DNA of 64,000 nt from Terrisporobacter glycolicus ATCC 14880 = DSM 1288 (GCF_036812735.1 NZ_CP117523.1:682001-746000); one strand, 5' to 3'; shown: positions 25,536 to 35,339, counted from the stretch's first letter. Notes: generated from the letters alone by a model not told the origin. Translations and numbers: made by a program.

Positions 25536-25561
25536 CCTAAATATTAATTAGGATTTTTTTT
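25536..25561 (+). terminator. Terminator-like hairpin in the uppP leader
   Basis: CCTAA-N7-TTAGG followed by eight T, only 35 bp before the uppP start. The stem is short, so it may be a weak attenuator or the end of a very small transcript. Confidence 0.45.
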
Positions 25562-25595
25562 ATTCAAATAAAGAAAATATAAATGAGGTGAAAAC

Positions 25596-26423
25596 ATGGA
25601 ATGGATAGAAATATTTAAAGCCATCATATTGGGTATTATTGAAGGAATTACAGAGTGGCTTCCAGTAAGTAGTACAGGTCATATGATATTAGTTGATGAA
25701 TTTCTACAATTAGGTATGTCGCCAGCTTTCAAAGAAATGTTCTTTGTAGTTATACAGCTAGGTGCCATAATGGCTGTTGTAATTTTATATTGGAAAAAGA
25801 TTTTTCCTTTTAAATTTGATAGAAAACCATTTGTACAAAAAGACATAATTATTATGTGGATTAAAATAGTAATTGCTTGTATTCCTGCAGCAGTAATTGG
25901 ATTATTATGGGATGACCAAATAAATGCACTATTTTATAATTTCCAAACAGTAGCTACTATGCTTATTATATTTGGTATTTTATTTATAGTAGTTGAAAAT
26001 CAGAATAAGGATGTAAGACCTAAAGTTACAAATATGAATCAACTTACATATAAAATGGCTATAATCATAGGATTATTCCAATTAATAGCTGCAGTTTTCC
26101 CAGGAACATCTCGTTCAGGGGCAACAATAGTTGGAGCATTATTAATAGGTGTATCAAGGGAAATAGCAGCAGAATTTACATTCTTCTTAGCCATACCAGT
26201 AATGTTTGGGGCAAGTTTACTTAAACTAGTTAAATTTGGATTTGCATTTACAAGTTTTGAATTAATAGTATTAGGTGTAGGTACTGTAGTATCATTTGTA
26301 GTATCTGTATGGGCAATCAAATTCCTTATGGGATATATTAAAAAACATGACTTTAAAATATTTGGATGGTATAGAATAATACTTGGTATTATTTTATTAG
26401 CATATTTTTTCTTTATGATGTAA
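25596..26423 (+). CDS. uppP: Undecaprenyl-diphosphatase (BacA family)
   Basis: This 275-residue membrane enzyme removes a phosphate from undecaprenyl diphosphate to recycle the lipid carrier of wall synthesis; extra copies confer bacitracin resistance. It has about eight helices. The two catalytic regions are clear: GIIEGITEWLPVSSTGH (~14-30, with the essential E-x3-E/PVSSTGH) and FPGTSRSGATIVGAL (~169-183). Length and ends match BacA/UppP. Ribosome site AATGAGGTG. Monocistronic. Confidence 0.95.
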   Translation: MEWIEIFKAIILGIIEGITEWLPVSSTGHMILVDEFLQLGMSPAFKEMFFVVIQLGAIMAVVILYWKKIFPFKFDRKPFVQKDIIIMWIKIVIACIPAAVIGLLWDDQINALFYNFQTVATMLIIFGILFIVVENQNKDVRPKVTNMNQLTYKMAIIIGLFQLIAAVFPGTSRSGATIVGALLIGVSREIAAEFTFFLAIPVMFGASLLKLVKFGFAFTSFELIVLGVGTVVSFVVSVWAIKFLMGYIKKHDFKIFGWYRIILGIILLAYFFFMM

Positions 26424-26443
26424 AATAATTTAGAGTTTTAGAT

Positions 26444-26479
26444 AAAGCTATGGTGAAAATAAATTGCCATGGCTTTTTT
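26444..26479 (+). terminator. Intrinsic terminator
   Basis: AAAGCTATGG pairs with CCATGGCTTT (one G-U), followed by six T. Confidence 0.85.
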
Positions 26480-26524
26480 ATATATAATAAAAATAATAAT
26501 TTATAGATAAAATAAGGAGGAATT

Positions 26525-27067
26525 ATGAAAAGAATTTTAGTTGTAACACATTGCATTTTAAATAGAGCATCAAAAGTTGAAGGATATAATATAGAAGAAA
26601 TTAACGAAGAAAATAATTTAAGAAAAGAATTATTAAGTGAAGTTTTTAAAAAAGATATAGAATTATTACAATTACCATGTCCAGAGTTTACAATGTATGG
26701 TTCAAAACGTTGGGGACATGAAAAAAATCAATTTGATAATCCATTTTTTAAAAAACATTGTAATAATCTATTAAAGCCTGTGATAGAACAATTAATAGAG
26801 TATTATACAAATAAAGAGAAATTTGAAATAATAGGTATTGTTGCTATAGATGGCAGTCCTAGTTGTGGATATAATTTTACTTGCAAAGGTAATTATGGAG
26901 GAGAGCTTGGAGGATGTGCATCATTAAATGAAAAAATAAAAAGTATATCTTTGGAGAATGAATCAGGCGTATTTATAGAAGAGTTAAAAAAATTATTGGG
27001 TGATTATAATATAAAAATACCAATTAGAACATTAAAAGATGAAATTATTCATTTAAAAAATTTATAA
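26525..27067 (+). CDS. TudS-related putative desulfidase (DUF523-like)
   Basis: This 180-residue cytosolic protein has the three-Cys pattern of the DUF523/TudS family: Cys10 in THCILNRASKV, Cys52 in LPCPEFTMYGSKRWG, and Cys114 in DGSPSCGYNF. In TudS these three Cys hold a [4Fe-4S] cluster that removes sulfur from 2-thiouracil. The protein matches the group in which a TudS-like enzyme is next to an ECF transporter S component (the C. difficile CD3072/CD3073 pair), and such a gene follows here. It therefore probably desulfurates an imported thiolated base or similar compound. The exact substrate is unknown. AAGGAGG ribosome site. Confidence 0.8.
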   Translation: MKRILVVTHCILNRASKVEGYNIEEINEENNLRKELLSEVFKKDIELLQLPCPEFTMYGSKRWGHEKNQFDNPFFKKHCNNLLKPVIEQLIEYYTNKEKFEIIGIVAIDGSPSCGYNFTCKGNYGGELGGCASLNEKIKSISLENESGVFIEELKKLLGDYNIKIPIRTLKDEIIHLKNL

Positions 27068-27105
27068 TTAATAAGCAGTATTGTATTTTTATATATATGA
27101 TATCG

Positions 27106-27139
27106 ATTCTCTTGAACTCCAATAAAATCATGATATAAT
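27106..27139 (+). promoter_or_regulatory. Promoter of the ECF S-component gene, with shared upstream motif
   Basis: TTGAAC (27112-27117), 16-bp spacer, TATAAT (27134-27139). The -35 box is embedded in CGATTCTCTTGA, a 12-mer found again at the same place in the promoter at 62125-62160. Confidence 0.6.
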
Positions 27140-27173
27140 TCAACTGAAATGTAATAAAAAGGGAGATGATATC

Positions 27174-27743
27174 ATGAATAGTAATAAGTCAAGAATGATA
27201 ACTTTTTGTGGTTTAGCAATAGCAGTAAATATAGTACTTGGTATAGCTACAAGTGCACTTAAGTTACCATTTTATTTGGATACACTAGGAACAGTTATAA
27301 CTGCAGCACTTATGGGACCAATTCCCGGGGCAATAGTAGGAGCATTAACAAACATAATAACAGGATTTATGTATAGTATAAAAGATATTCCATTCTTATT
27401 AGTCAATGTTGCAGTGGCTCTAATAGTAGGATTTGTAGCGAAAAGATTTAAATTTACCTATGTAACTGCATTTATAACAGGATTAATTCTTAGTATAGTT
27501 TGTCCATTAATAGGGACTCCAATAGGGGTTGCTATTTACGGAGGTTTAACAGGTACAGCATCTGATGTAATTGTTATGTGGTTAAGAAGTAGTGGTAGTA
27601 GTATATTTGCAGCATCATTTATTACAAAGGTGGGGAATAACTTAATAGATAAAGTAGGGACATGCTTATTAGCAGTATTAATAATTAGATATTTACCATA
27701 TACAATTAAAAATTCTATGAAAGATTATGTAGGAAGCAAATAA
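27174..27743 (+). CDS. ECF transporter S component (CD3073-like)
   Basis: This 189-residue membrane protein has about six helices and the ECF S-component layout: a short helical start, KLPFYLDTLGTVITAALMGPIPGAIVGALTN in the first third, split by PIPG, and a conserved Lys/Thr-rich end. It gives substrate specificity to an energy-coupling-factor importer and needs EcfA/EcfA'/EcfT encoded elsewhere. Its partner gene is the upstream TudS-related desulfidase, and co-occurrence suggests import of a sulfur-containing heterocycle (such as a thiopyrimidine or a thiolated vitamin precursor). It also has its own promoter, so it is not purely co-transcribed. Confidence 0.82.
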   Translation: MNSNKSRMITFCGLAIAVNIVLGIATSALKLPFYLDTLGTVITAALMGPIPGAIVGALTNIITGFMYSIKDIPFLLVNVAVALIVGFVAKRFKFTYVTAFITGLILSIVCPLIGTPIGVAIYGGLTGTASDVIVMWLRSSGSSIFAASFITKVGNNLIDKVGTCLLAVLIIRYLPYTIKNSMKDYVGSK

Positions 27744-27762
27744 TAAATAAAAAGTATATTAG

Positions 27763-27792
27763 TCGTCTAAAAAATATTTTAGGCGATTTTTT
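27763..27792 (+). terminator. Intrinsic terminator
   Basis: TCGTCTAAAA pairs with TTTTAGGCGA (one G-U), followed by six T. Confidence 0.82.
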
Positions 27793-27912
27793 ACGTTTGC
27801 TTCTAATTAAAAATTAAATTTAATTATATTTACTGTGGTTTGAAATGAAGTAAAATAAAACAATTATACAGTATTATAAAAAAAATATGATGAGTAGGAT
27901 TATTTATATAGA

Positions 27913-27941
27913 TTGACATAGTCTTTATTATATATTAGTAT
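27913..27941 (+). promoter_or_regulatory. glmS promoter
   Basis: TTGACA (27913-27918), 17-bp spacer, TAGTAT (27936-27941). The 95 bases between this and the ribozyme are very AT-rich and hold nothing else I can identify. Confidence 0.5.
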
Positions 27942-28039
27942 CGTACTTATAAAATAATATAGTTAATTTAATTTTAAAAATATTTATTTAAAAATTTTTT
28001 AAAATTAGTTTAATTAAGAGTAAGGTCAAATATAAATAT

Positions 28040-28215
28040 TAAGCGCCAGAACTTAACAACAACATGATTTTTTATTATTAGTATTGGGGGTTAAGTTGAC
28101 GAGGACAGAGTTAATCGATTTTTCGGCGGATGCTCTGCGGTGTGTTTACCATCGTTAAGGTTTTTTCAAATCATAGAAGTGATTCTGTGGACAAAGGAAA
28201 ACTTAAGTAAGCTTT
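28040..28215 (+). ncRNA. glmS ribozyme-riboswitch
   Basis: The cleavage-site segment AAGCGCCAGAACT (cut between A28042 and G28043) starts the motif. TTAAGTTGACGAGGACAGAG, the CGGCGGATGCTCTGCGG stem and the downstream pseudoknot segments follow in the usual order, ending shortly before glmS. Glucosamine-6-phosphate acts as coenzyme for self-cleavage, which destabilises the glmS mRNA. Confidence 0.95.
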
Positions 28216-28270
28216 TTCATGACCTAACTCTAAAAATATATAAAATAATATTTTTAGGAGGACACATAAT

Positions 28271-30097
28271 ATGTGTGGAATAGTTGGATATTTAGGAAGA
28301 AGACAGGCAACAGAAGTATTAATAGAAGGTCTGTCAAAATTAGAGTACAGAGGATATGACTCTGCAGGTGTTGCCGTAAATACTGGTGACGAATTAGAAA
28401 TAAGAAAGTTCAAAGGTAGATTAGCAATACTTGCTGATGATTTACAAAAAAATCCTATTGATGGACATTTAGGAATAGGGCATACAAGATGGGCTACTCA
28501 TGGAGAGCCATCAGATGTAAACTCACATCCTCATTATAATATGGATAAAACAATAGCAGTTGTTCACAATGGTATAATAGAAAATTACCTTGAATTAAAA
28601 GCTGAATTAGAATCTGAAGGAGTTAAATTCTTATCTCAAACAGATACAGAAATAGTAGCTCACATGGTAAGTAAATACTATGAAGGAAATCTTTTAGGAG
28701 CAGTATATAAAGCAACTGAAAGGTTCAGAGGAGCTTATGCATTAGGTGTAGTATGTGCTGACAATGCAAATGAATTAGTAGCAGTAAGAAAAGATAGTCC
28801 ATTAGTTGTAGGTTTAGGTGAAGATGAAAATATGGTGGCATCTGATATACCTGCAATATTAAAATATACAAGAAATGTTTACTTCTTAGAAAATGGTGAA
28901 TTTGTTCACATAGAAGGAAATAAAGTAACTGTTTTAAATGAAAATAAAGAAGTAGTAGAAAAAGAAGTAAGTGAAATAACTTGGGATGTGGAAGCAGCAT
29001 CTAAAGGTGGATTTGATAGTTTCATGGCAAAAGAAATCTACGAACAACCAAAAGGTGTAGAAGATACTCTTCTTAGAAGATTAGACGAAAATGGAAGAAT
29101 AAAACTAGACGATATAAAAATAACTAAAGAAGATTTAGATAAAATAAACAAAGTTTATATAGTAGCTTGTGGTACTGCTTATCATGCAGGACTTGTTGGA
29201 AAATATGCTATAGAAAAATTCGCTAAAATACCAGTAATAGCTGATATAGCTTCTGAATTTAGATATAGCGATCCATTTGTAGATGAAAATACTTTAATAA
29301 TAATAGTAAGTCAATCAGGAGAAACAGCTGATACTTTAGCAGCACTTAGAGATGCCAAATCAAAAGGTGCTAGAGTATTATCGATAACTAATGTTGTTGG
29401 TTCATCAATAGCTAGAGAGTCTGACGATATATTCTACACATGGGCAGGTCCAGAGATAGCAGTTGCATCTACAAAAGCTTATACAACACAATTAACAGCA
29501 TTTTATATGATAGCATTAAACTTGGCTATGACAAAAGGAACTATAAGTGAAGAAGAATACTTTGAAATGATAGGCAAGTTAAAAGAGATGCCATCACAAG
29601 TTGAAAAAGTATTACAATGTGATGAGTTACTAAAAGAAATAGCAAGTGAAATAAAAGATAAAAATGATATGTTCTATTTAGGTAGAGGGATTGATTATGC
29701 ACTGGCTATGGAAGGTTCTTTAAAAATAAAAGAAATATCTTATATGCATGCTGAAGCTTTCGCTGCTGGAGAATTAAAACATGGAACAATAGCTTTAATA
29801 GAAGAAGGAACTCCTGTTTTAGTTTTAGCTACTCAAGAGCAGTTATTTGAAAAGATGCTTTCAAATATGCAAGAAGTTAAAGCTAGGGGAGCTAAAGTTA
29901 TAGCAATAGCTAAAGAACACAATAAAGAAGTAGAAAAATCAGCTGATAGAGTAATATATATACCAGAAGTTGATGATATGTATGCGAGTATAACAGCTGT
30001 TGTACCAATGCAACTACTTTCTTATCATGTAGCTCAAATGAGAGGATGCGACATAGATAAGCCTAGAAACTTAGCTAAATCAGTTACAGTTGAATAA
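28271..30097 (+). CDS. glmS: Glutamine-fructose-6-phosphate aminotransferase (isomerising)
   Basis: This 608-residue cytosolic enzyme makes glucosamine-6-phosphate from fructose-6-phosphate and glutamine, the first step to UDP-GlcNAc for peptidoglycan. The N-terminal Ntn glutaminase starts MCGIVGYLGRR (Cys becomes residue 1), with GIGHTRWATHG (~70-80). Two SIS domains follow (~285-420, with ACGTAYHAG and SQSGETADT; ~455-590, with GRGIDYALAMEGSLK). The end KPRNLAKSVTVE is diagnostic. Full length. Controlled by the glmS ribozyme directly upstream. Confidence 0.97.
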   Translation: MCGIVGYLGRRQATEVLIEGLSKLEYRGYDSAGVAVNTGDELEIRKFKGRLAILADDLQKNPIDGHLGIGHTRWATHGEPSDVNSHPHYNMDKTIAVVHNGIIENYLELKAELESEGVKFLSQTDTEIVAHMVSKYYEGNLLGAVYKATERFRGAYALGVVCADNANELVAVRKDSPLVVGLGEDENMVASDIPAILKYTRNVYFLENGEFVHIEGNKVTVLNENKEVVEKEVSEITWDVEAASKGGFDSFMAKEIYEQPKGVEDTLLRRLDENGRIKLDDIKITKEDLDKINKVYIVACGTAYHAGLVGKYAIEKFAKIPVIADIASEFRYSDPFVDENTLIIIVSQSGETADTLAALRDAKSKGARVLSITNVVGSSIARESDDIFYTWAGPEIAVASTKAYTTQLTAFYMIALNLAMTKGTISEEEYFEMIGKLKEMPSQVEKVLQCDELLKEIASEIKDKNDMFYLGRGIDYALAMEGSLKIKEISYMHAEAFAAGELKHGTIALIEEGTPVLVLATQEQLFEKMLSNMQEVKARGAKVIAIAKEHNKEVEKSADRVIYIPEVDDMYASITAVVPMQLLSYHVAQMRGCDIDKPRNLAKSVTVE

Positions 30098-30122
30098 AAA
30101 TATAATGTAAAAGAATAGATGG

Positions 30123-30172
30123 AAGGTGTTGTATTGTAATGTTTTTAACATGAAGATACAATGCCTTTTTTA
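30123..30172 (+). terminator. Intrinsic terminator of glmS
   Basis: AAGGTGTTGTAT pairs with ATACAATGCCTT (G-U pairs allowed) around a 21-nt loop, followed by six T. Confidence 0.75.
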
Positions 30173-30404
30173 TTTATAAAAATACGAATAGTTCAATTAT
30201 ATATAAAATAATTATCAACCAATATTTGGTAATAGTTTCTATGATATGTACAAACCATTTATTATACTAGTATAATATCATATAAACATTAAATTAAATA
30301 CATTATAACTAAGAAATTCTTCTGGCGGGAAAAAGATGATATTAATTAAAATTAATATCTTTGGTAGACTTATCTTAACAAATAACAGATAAGGAGATAA
30401 GCGA
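30173..30404 (+). promoter_or_regulatory. Control region of the sorbitol operon
   Basis: A TATAAT box is at 30271-30276 without a convincing -35 box, as expected for an activator-dependent promoter. A long AT-rich imperfect palindrome (30334-30362) and CTTATCT/AGATAAG (30369-30393) precede the ribosome site AAGGAGA. Activation by the PRD regulator encoded two genes later is inferred. Confidence 0.45.
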
Positions 30405-31226
30405 ATGGAAAAATCATGGTTGAGTTTAGAAAATAAAACAGTCCTTGTTACAGGCGGAGCTTCAGGAATTGGGAAAGCCGTTGCACAAGAATTTTTAAAT
30501 GTAGGTGCGAATGTAGTTGTATGTGATTTAAATCCAAATGAGCCAGAATTTCAAATAGAAGAAAATAGCGGGAAAATGTTATATGCAAATATGAATGTAA
30601 CAGATAAAGAAAGTATAAGTTCAGCAGTACAAAAAGCTAAAGAAACTTTCGGAAGCATAGATGTATTAGTAAATAATGCAGGTATAAATATACCTTCTTT
30701 ACTAATTGATGACAAGGAAGAAAATAGTAAGTATGAACTAAATGATAATATATATGATAAAGTAATGGACATAAATGTAAAGGGAGTATATTTATGTGCA
30801 CAAATTGCAGGAAGAGAAATGGTAAAACAAGGACATGGTGTAATAATAAATATGTCTTCTGAATGTGGTCTTGAAGGTTCTGAAGGTCAAGGAATATATG
30901 CAGCAAGTAAAAATGCAGTAAATTCATTTACAAGATCTTGGGCAAAAGAGCTTGGTAAAAAAGGAGTAAGGGTTGTAGGGGTAGCACCAGGAATAATGGA
31001 AGCTACAGGATTAAGAACTTTAGCATATGAAGAAGCACTTTCATATACGAGAGGGATAACAGTAGACGAATTAAGAGCTGGTTATACAAAGTCATCTACG
31101 ACTCCAATAGGAAGAGATGGAAAACTAAGCGAAGTAGCAAATACAGTATGTTTCTTAGCATCTGAAAGAGCAGGATATATTCATGGGGTTACTGTAAATG
31201 TGGCTGGTGGAAAGACTAGAGGATAG
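30405..31226 (+). CDS. srlD: Sorbitol-6-phosphate 2-dehydrogenase
   Basis: This 273-residue short-chain dehydrogenase oxidises sorbitol-6-phosphate to fructose-6-phosphate with NAD+. It has the Rossmann motif TGGASGIG (~16-23), NNAG (~89-92), catalytic Ser ~151 (NMSSECG), and Tyr165-x3-Lys169 (YAASK). It is the first gene of an operon with gutR, gutM and the sorbitol PTS genes, which fixes the substrate more firmly than sequence alone. A good AAGGAGA site precedes the ATG. Confidence 0.9.
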   Translation: MEKSWLSLENKTVLVTGGASGIGKAVAQEFLNVGANVVVCDLNPNEPEFQIEENSGKMLYANMNVTDKESISSAVQKAKETFGSIDVLVNNAGINIPSLLIDDKEENSKYELNDNIYDKVMDINVKGVYLCAQIAGREMVKQGHGVIINMSSECGLEGSEGQGIYAASKNAVNSFTRSWAKELGKKGVRVVGVAPGIMEATGLRTLAYEEALSYTRGITVDELRAGYTKSSTTPIGRDGKLSEVANTVCFLASERAGYIHGVTVNVAGGKTRG

Positions 31227-31261
31227 ACATAAAAATTAATCTGCAATAGGGAGGGAGATTG

Positions 31262-33184
31262 ATGAATATTATAAATGAAGAAAATCGCTTATGTAAAATA
31301 TTAAGAATTATAGAACAAAGTAATTTAACGTCCTCACAATCTATTGCAGATAAACTAGGTGTTAGTACAAAAACCGTAAAAAATGAAATAAAAGAACTAA
31401 ATAGATTGCTAAAAGGATATGCGTTGATTGATATTAAACAAGGTAAATATGTACTTTATGTTATTGATCAACAAAACTTTGATATAGTAAGGCAAGACTT
31501 AGGCATACAAGATGACTTTTTTAACTCACAACAAAATAGAATGTCATATATTTTGTATAAGTTAATGAATAGTGATGTGCCCTACCTAACAGATGATTTA
31601 GCAGAAGAAATGAACATAGGAAAAACTACTTTTATAGGTGATTTAAAAAAATTAAGAAATAAGATGGAAAAGTATAATTTAAAGATTGTCGGGAAAACGA
31701 ATACAGGATTATTTCTTGAAGGAAATGAAGTAGATATTAGAATGTGTTTATTACAAGACATGTATGGTCCAATTTATAAAGAATTCAAAATTGATGAAGA
31801 CATAATTGAATCCATATCTAAAATTTGTAGAGAAAATGCTTTGGGAAGTGGAGCAATAGATAACTTTATAAAATTCTTTACAGTTATGATAGATAGATTG
31901 CTAAATGATTATACAATTAAATCTTTAGATGATAAATATGTAGAACTAGAATCTACAAAAACATTTGAATTTGTAGACAAGCTTTTAGATGAGGTAGAAA
32001 AAATTATACCTGTAAAAGTTCCTGTGAATGAGAGAATATTTATGGTCTTACCTATAATTAGTATGAGAACTCCCATAAACTCTCAGGGAATAAAAGAAAT
32101 TGAAGTGTCTGATGAGACAATTGATTTAGTTCAGGAAATAATAACCTTAATAAAAAGCCAGATGAATATAACTATTATGCCAGGCGATTTCTTTGATGAA
32201 TTTGTATATCATATGTTTTTCATGATAAATAGAGTTAAATTTGGTATAAAAATTAAAAATCCTATTTTAGAAGATATTAAGGAAAAATATTCAGTGGCAT
32301 TTAAAATGGCGGAATTATCTAAGTGTATTGTTGAAGACAAATTAGGTAAAAAAGTATCTAAAGATGAAGTAGGATATATGGCTATGTACTTTGGGGTTTT
32401 TATATCAGAGAATTCATATAAGAATAAAATCTATAGAGTAGCAATTATATGTGGAAGTGGGGTATTAACTGCAAGAATTATATCCAGTCAGTTAAAGAAA
32501 ATTTTATCTTCAGAATCAGAAATAGATATATATTCAAGTACAGAAGTTAATGATGAGTTATTAAACAAATATGACTTAATATGTTCCACATATAAATTAA
32601 CTTGTGATATAAATACACCGATTATATATATGAAAGAGATATTTGATGAACACCAATTTAGAAATCAAATCGAGCAAGTCAAATACACTCAAAAATTGGA
32701 AGTTCCTCTATTACAGGGAATAGATTCTATACTTTTAAATTTATTAGATGAAGAAAAGTTTTTCGTTTTAGATAATAATTTAAGTTATAAAGAAAATATA
32801 AACTTAATGGTTGATGCACTTCAAAATAATGGATATGTGGATGATGGTTTTAAAGAACGACTTAAGAAGAGAGAAGACAACTCTACTATGGTTTTTGATA
32901 AACATATTGCTATACCACATGTTGTAAATTATGAAAGTGATAATATTGTTTTGGCTCTTGGAGTATTTGATGATACTTTAGCTATTGATAAAGATAGAAA
33001 TGTGAAACTAGTATTTTTACTTGGTATCCCAGAAGAGCTTGGTGAAAATGAAATATTACTAATTAAAATTTATAACGAAATCATTTCCATTGCTAAAGAT
33101 GAAAATAAAATAAAAGAAATATCTAGGTTAAAAAAATATAAGGATTTAGTTCTTTATAAGATAAAAGAAGACAGTACTTTTTAA
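31262..33184 (+). CDS. gutR: PRD-containing PTS-regulated transcription activator (GutR/MtlR-type)
   Basis: The 640-residue protein starts at the ATG at 31262 (GGGAGGG upstream), just after an in-frame TTG. The N-terminus has two HTH units (SIADKLGVSTKTVKNEIKEL ~25-44, then LAEEMNIGKTTFIGDLKKL). Two PRD domains lie at ~170-275 and ~285-395 and are targets of HPr/EII phosphorylation on His. An EIIB-like segment (~395-480; AIICGSGVLTARIISSQL with Cys) and an EIIA-like domain (~495-640; HIAIPHV with His) follow. It senses sorbitol transport through phosphorylation and should activate this operon. Encoded inside the operon it controls. Confidence 0.88.
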   Translation: MNIINEENRLCKILRIIEQSNLTSSQSIADKLGVSTKTVKNEIKELNRLLKGYALIDIKQGKYVLYVIDQQNFDIVRQDLGIQDDFFNSQQNRMSYILYKLMNSDVPYLTDDLAEEMNIGKTTFIGDLKKLRNKMEKYNLKIVGKTNTGLFLEGNEVDIRMCLLQDMYGPIYKEFKIDEDIIESISKICRENALGSGAIDNFIKFFTVMIDRLLNDYTIKSLDDKYVELESTKTFEFVDKLLDEVEKIIPVKVPVNERIFMVLPIISMRTPINSQGIKEIEVSDETIDLVQEIITLIKSQMNITIMPGDFFDEFVYHMFFMINRVKFGIKIKNPILEDIKEKYSVAFKMAELSKCIVEDKLGKKVSKDEVGYMAMYFGVFISENSYKNKIYRVAIICGSGVLTARIISSQLKKILSSESEIDIYSSTEVNDELLNKYDLICSTYKLTCDINTPIIYMKEIFDEHQFRNQIEQVKYTQKLEVPLLQGIDSILLNLLDEEKFFVLDNNLSYKENINLMVDALQNNGYVDDGFKERLKKREDNSTMVFDKHIAIPHVVNYESDNIVLALGVFDDTLAIDKDRNVKLVFLLGIPEELGENEILLIKIYNEIISIAKDENKIKEISRLKKYKDLVLYKIKEDSTF

Positions 33185-33202
33185 AAGATGAGGTGAGTAA
33201 AT

Positions 33203-33649
33203 ATGATATTTTGGGCTGTAATTATAAGTTTAGGTGCAGCATATGTAGTTCAATTTTTATTAACTATGATGCAAATGAAAAATTTTAATTTAAACTTTAG
33301 AGATTTAAGACGAATGGGTCGAGTTGCCATAGGAAAGAAAAAAGGCGGATTTGTAGCAGGATCAATAGCAATGTTTGCAATAGATGATAAAGGAATTATC
33401 TTAAAAGGAATGTGTTTATCTGGCGTTACAGTACTTGCTAGATTTAAGGAATTTAATGATTTAAATGGAATTGATATTGCTACTATAACAAAAGACCATG
33501 TTAGATCTTATTCGAAACAAGTTCAAAAATCAATATTAGATGCCTCTTCAAACTATATCACTATAACAAGTGGTGGTAGCATAGAAGATCCTAAGAGTCC
33601 TTTTGAAAAGGTTGCAGGATCAATACAAAAAGTAGCAACTCAAAAATAA
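33203..33649 (+). CDS. gutM: Glucitol operon activator protein GutM
   Basis: This 148-residue protein has a hydrophobic N-terminal helix (~3-20) that anchors it in the membrane and a conserved cytosolic part with MKNFNLNFRDLRRMGRVAIG (~25-44), GSIAMFAIDDKG and a GV(T)VLARFKEFN segment. This is the GutM family, a helper activator of sorbitol operons. It sits between gutR and the EIIC gene, as in other Firmicutes. Mechanism is not well known. Ribosome site GATGAGGTG. Confidence 0.9.
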   Translation: MIFWAVIISLGAAYVVQFLLTMMQMKNFNLNFRDLRRMGRVAIGKKKGGFVAGSIAMFAIDDKGIILKGMCLSGVTVLARFKEFNDLNGIDIATITKDHVRSYSKQVQKSILDASSNYITITSGGSIEDPKSPFEKVAGSIQKVATQK

Positions 33650-33671
33650 ATTAATGGAGGTTTGAATAATT

Positions 33672-34226
33672 ATGGATGCAATTATAAAATTCGCAGAAGG
33701 TTTTATGGGGCTGTTCTCTTTAGGAGCAGAAACTTTTACAAGTTGGGTAACAGGAATAGTACCTCAAGTATTATTACTATTAATAGCAATGAACACTATA
33801 ATAAGATTAATAGGAGAGGAAAAAATAAACAGATTTGCTAAGTTTTCAGCAAAAAATCCTGTACTTCGTTATATGGTAGTTCCTTTCTTAGGAGCATTTA
33901 TGCTAGGTAATCCAATGGCATTATCACTAGGTAGATTTATGCCAGAAAGATATAAACCAAGCTACTATGCATCTGCAAGTTATTTCTGTCATACAAGTAG
34001 TGGTGTTTTCCCACATATAAATCCAGGGGAAGTATTTATATTTTTAGGAATAGCAAACGGAATATCAACATTAGGACTAAGTACAATGCCATTAGCGGTA
34101 AGATATTTATTAGTAGGTTTAGTATGTAACTTCATGAGTGGTTGGGCGACTGATTTCACAACTAAAATGGTTATGAAACAACAAGGTATTGAACTAAGTA
34201 AAGAAGTTAAAACTGTAGCAGCGTAG
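33672..34226 (+). CDS. srlA: Sorbitol PTS EIIC component
   Basis: This 184-residue integral membrane protein with ~4-5 helices matches the glucitol EIIC (SrlA/GutA): [50 protein letters not shown] and [16 protein letters not shown]. It forms half of the sorbitol channel, together with the membrane part of SrlE encoded next. Length matches E. coli SrlA (~187). GGAGG site. Sorbitol specificity is supported by the whole operon. Confidence 0.93.
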   Translation: MDAIIKFAEGFMGLFSLGAETFTSWVTGIVPQVLLLLIAMNTIIRLIGEEKINRFAKFSAKNPVLRYMVVPFLGAFMLGNPMALSLGRFMPERYKPSYYASASYFCHTSSGVFPHINPGEVFIFLGIANGISTLGLSTMPLAVRYLLVGLVCNFMSGWATDFTTKMVMKQQGIELSKEVKTVAA

Positions 34227-34252
34227 GACTAAATCTAAGGGAGGATATAAAG

Positions 34253-35278
34253 ATGTCAAAATTCGGGACAATTGAAATAAAAAAAGGTAATGGAGGATTT
34301 GGTGGTCCTTTAACAGTAACACCAACAGAAGAAAAAAATAAACTTTTATATATAACAGGTGGTGGAGCTAAACCAGACATAGTAGACAAAATAGTAGAGC
34401 TTACTGGTTGTGAAGCGGTAAACGGTTTCAAAACATCTGTACCTGAAGAGCAAATATTTTTAGCTATAATAGATTGCGGTGGAACACTTAGATGTGGTAT
34501 ATATCCACAAAAAAGAATACCAACTATAAATGTAATGCCAGTTGGAAAAAGTGGTCCTCTAGCTAAATATATAACTGAAGATATATATGTATCTGCAGTT
34601 GGAGTTGATCAAATAAGCTTAGCAAAAGGAATTGTTAATAAACAAGAAACTTCTAATGAAGCTCAAAAATCAAAAGAAGAAGAACAGCAAAGGGAGTTTA
34701 AATACAGCGCGGATAAAAAAATAACTCAAACTACTGAAAAAGATGGAAGCACTAGCTTATTAACTAAAATAGGTATGGGAGCTGGAAAAGTAGTAAATAC
34801 TTTCTACCAATCAGCTCGTGATGCTGTACAAACTGTAATAAACACGATATTACCATTTATGGCATTCGTTGCACTATTAATAGGTATAATTCAAGGTTCT
34901 GGTGTAGGTGATGTATTCGCAAAAGTAATGACTCCTCTAGCAGGAACAGGAATAGGTCTTGTATTAATAGGATTTATATGCTCATTACCATTCTTATCAC
35001 CACTTCTTGGACCAGGAGCAGTTATAGCTCAAGTTATAGGAACATTGATAGGTGTTGAAATTGGAAAAGGAAATATAGCACCAAGTTTAGCTTTACCAGC
35101 ATTATTTGCAATAAATACTCAAGGTGCATGTGACTTTATACCAGTAGGACTTGGTCTTGCAGAAGCAGATCCAGAAACAGTTGAAGTTGGTGTTCCAGCT
35201 GTATTATATTCAAGATTTTTAACTGGTGTACCAAGAGTATTAATAGCTTGGGCAGCTAGCATAGGATTATATGCATAA
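34253..35278 (+). CDS. srlE: Sorbitol PTS EIIBC component
   Basis: This 341-residue protein starts with a cytosolic EIIB domain (~1-120; [11 protein letters not shown], then [19 protein letters not shown] with Cys75 and Cys81, one of which takes the phosphate) and, after a Lys/Glu-rich linker (~130-175), a membrane EIIC2-type domain (~185-341) with [21 protein letters not shown] and [20 protein letters not shown]. It passes phosphate from EIIA to sorbitol during import. Length and layout match SrlE/GutE. Confidence 0.93.
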   Translation: MSKFGTIEIKKGNGGFGGPLTVTPTEEKNKLLYITGGGAKPDIVDKIVELTGCEAVNGFKTSVPEEQIFLAIIDCGGTLRCGIYPQKRIPTINVMPVGKSGPLAKYITEDIYVSAVGVDQISLAKGIVNKQETSNEAQKSKEEEQQREFKYSADKKITQTTEKDGSTSLLTKIGMGAGKVVNTFYQSARDAVQTVINTILPFMAFVALLIGIIQGSGVGDVFAKVMTPLAGTGIGLVLIGFICSLPFLSPLLGPGAVIAQVIGTLIGVEIGKGNIAPSLALPALFAINTQGACDFIPVGLGLAEADPETVEVGVPAVLYSRFLTGVPRVLIAWAASIGLYA

Positions 35279-35339
35279 TATAAAATAAAGAATATTTAAA
35301 AATATATGTAAACTTTATGTAAACTTAAGGAGATTCAAA

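Noticed and set aside
28725-29000. Leu/His-rich open frame on the minus strand inside glmS
   Set aside because: It is antisense to the conserved glmS gene, has a low-complexity composition typical of reverse-complement reading, and has no ribosome site.
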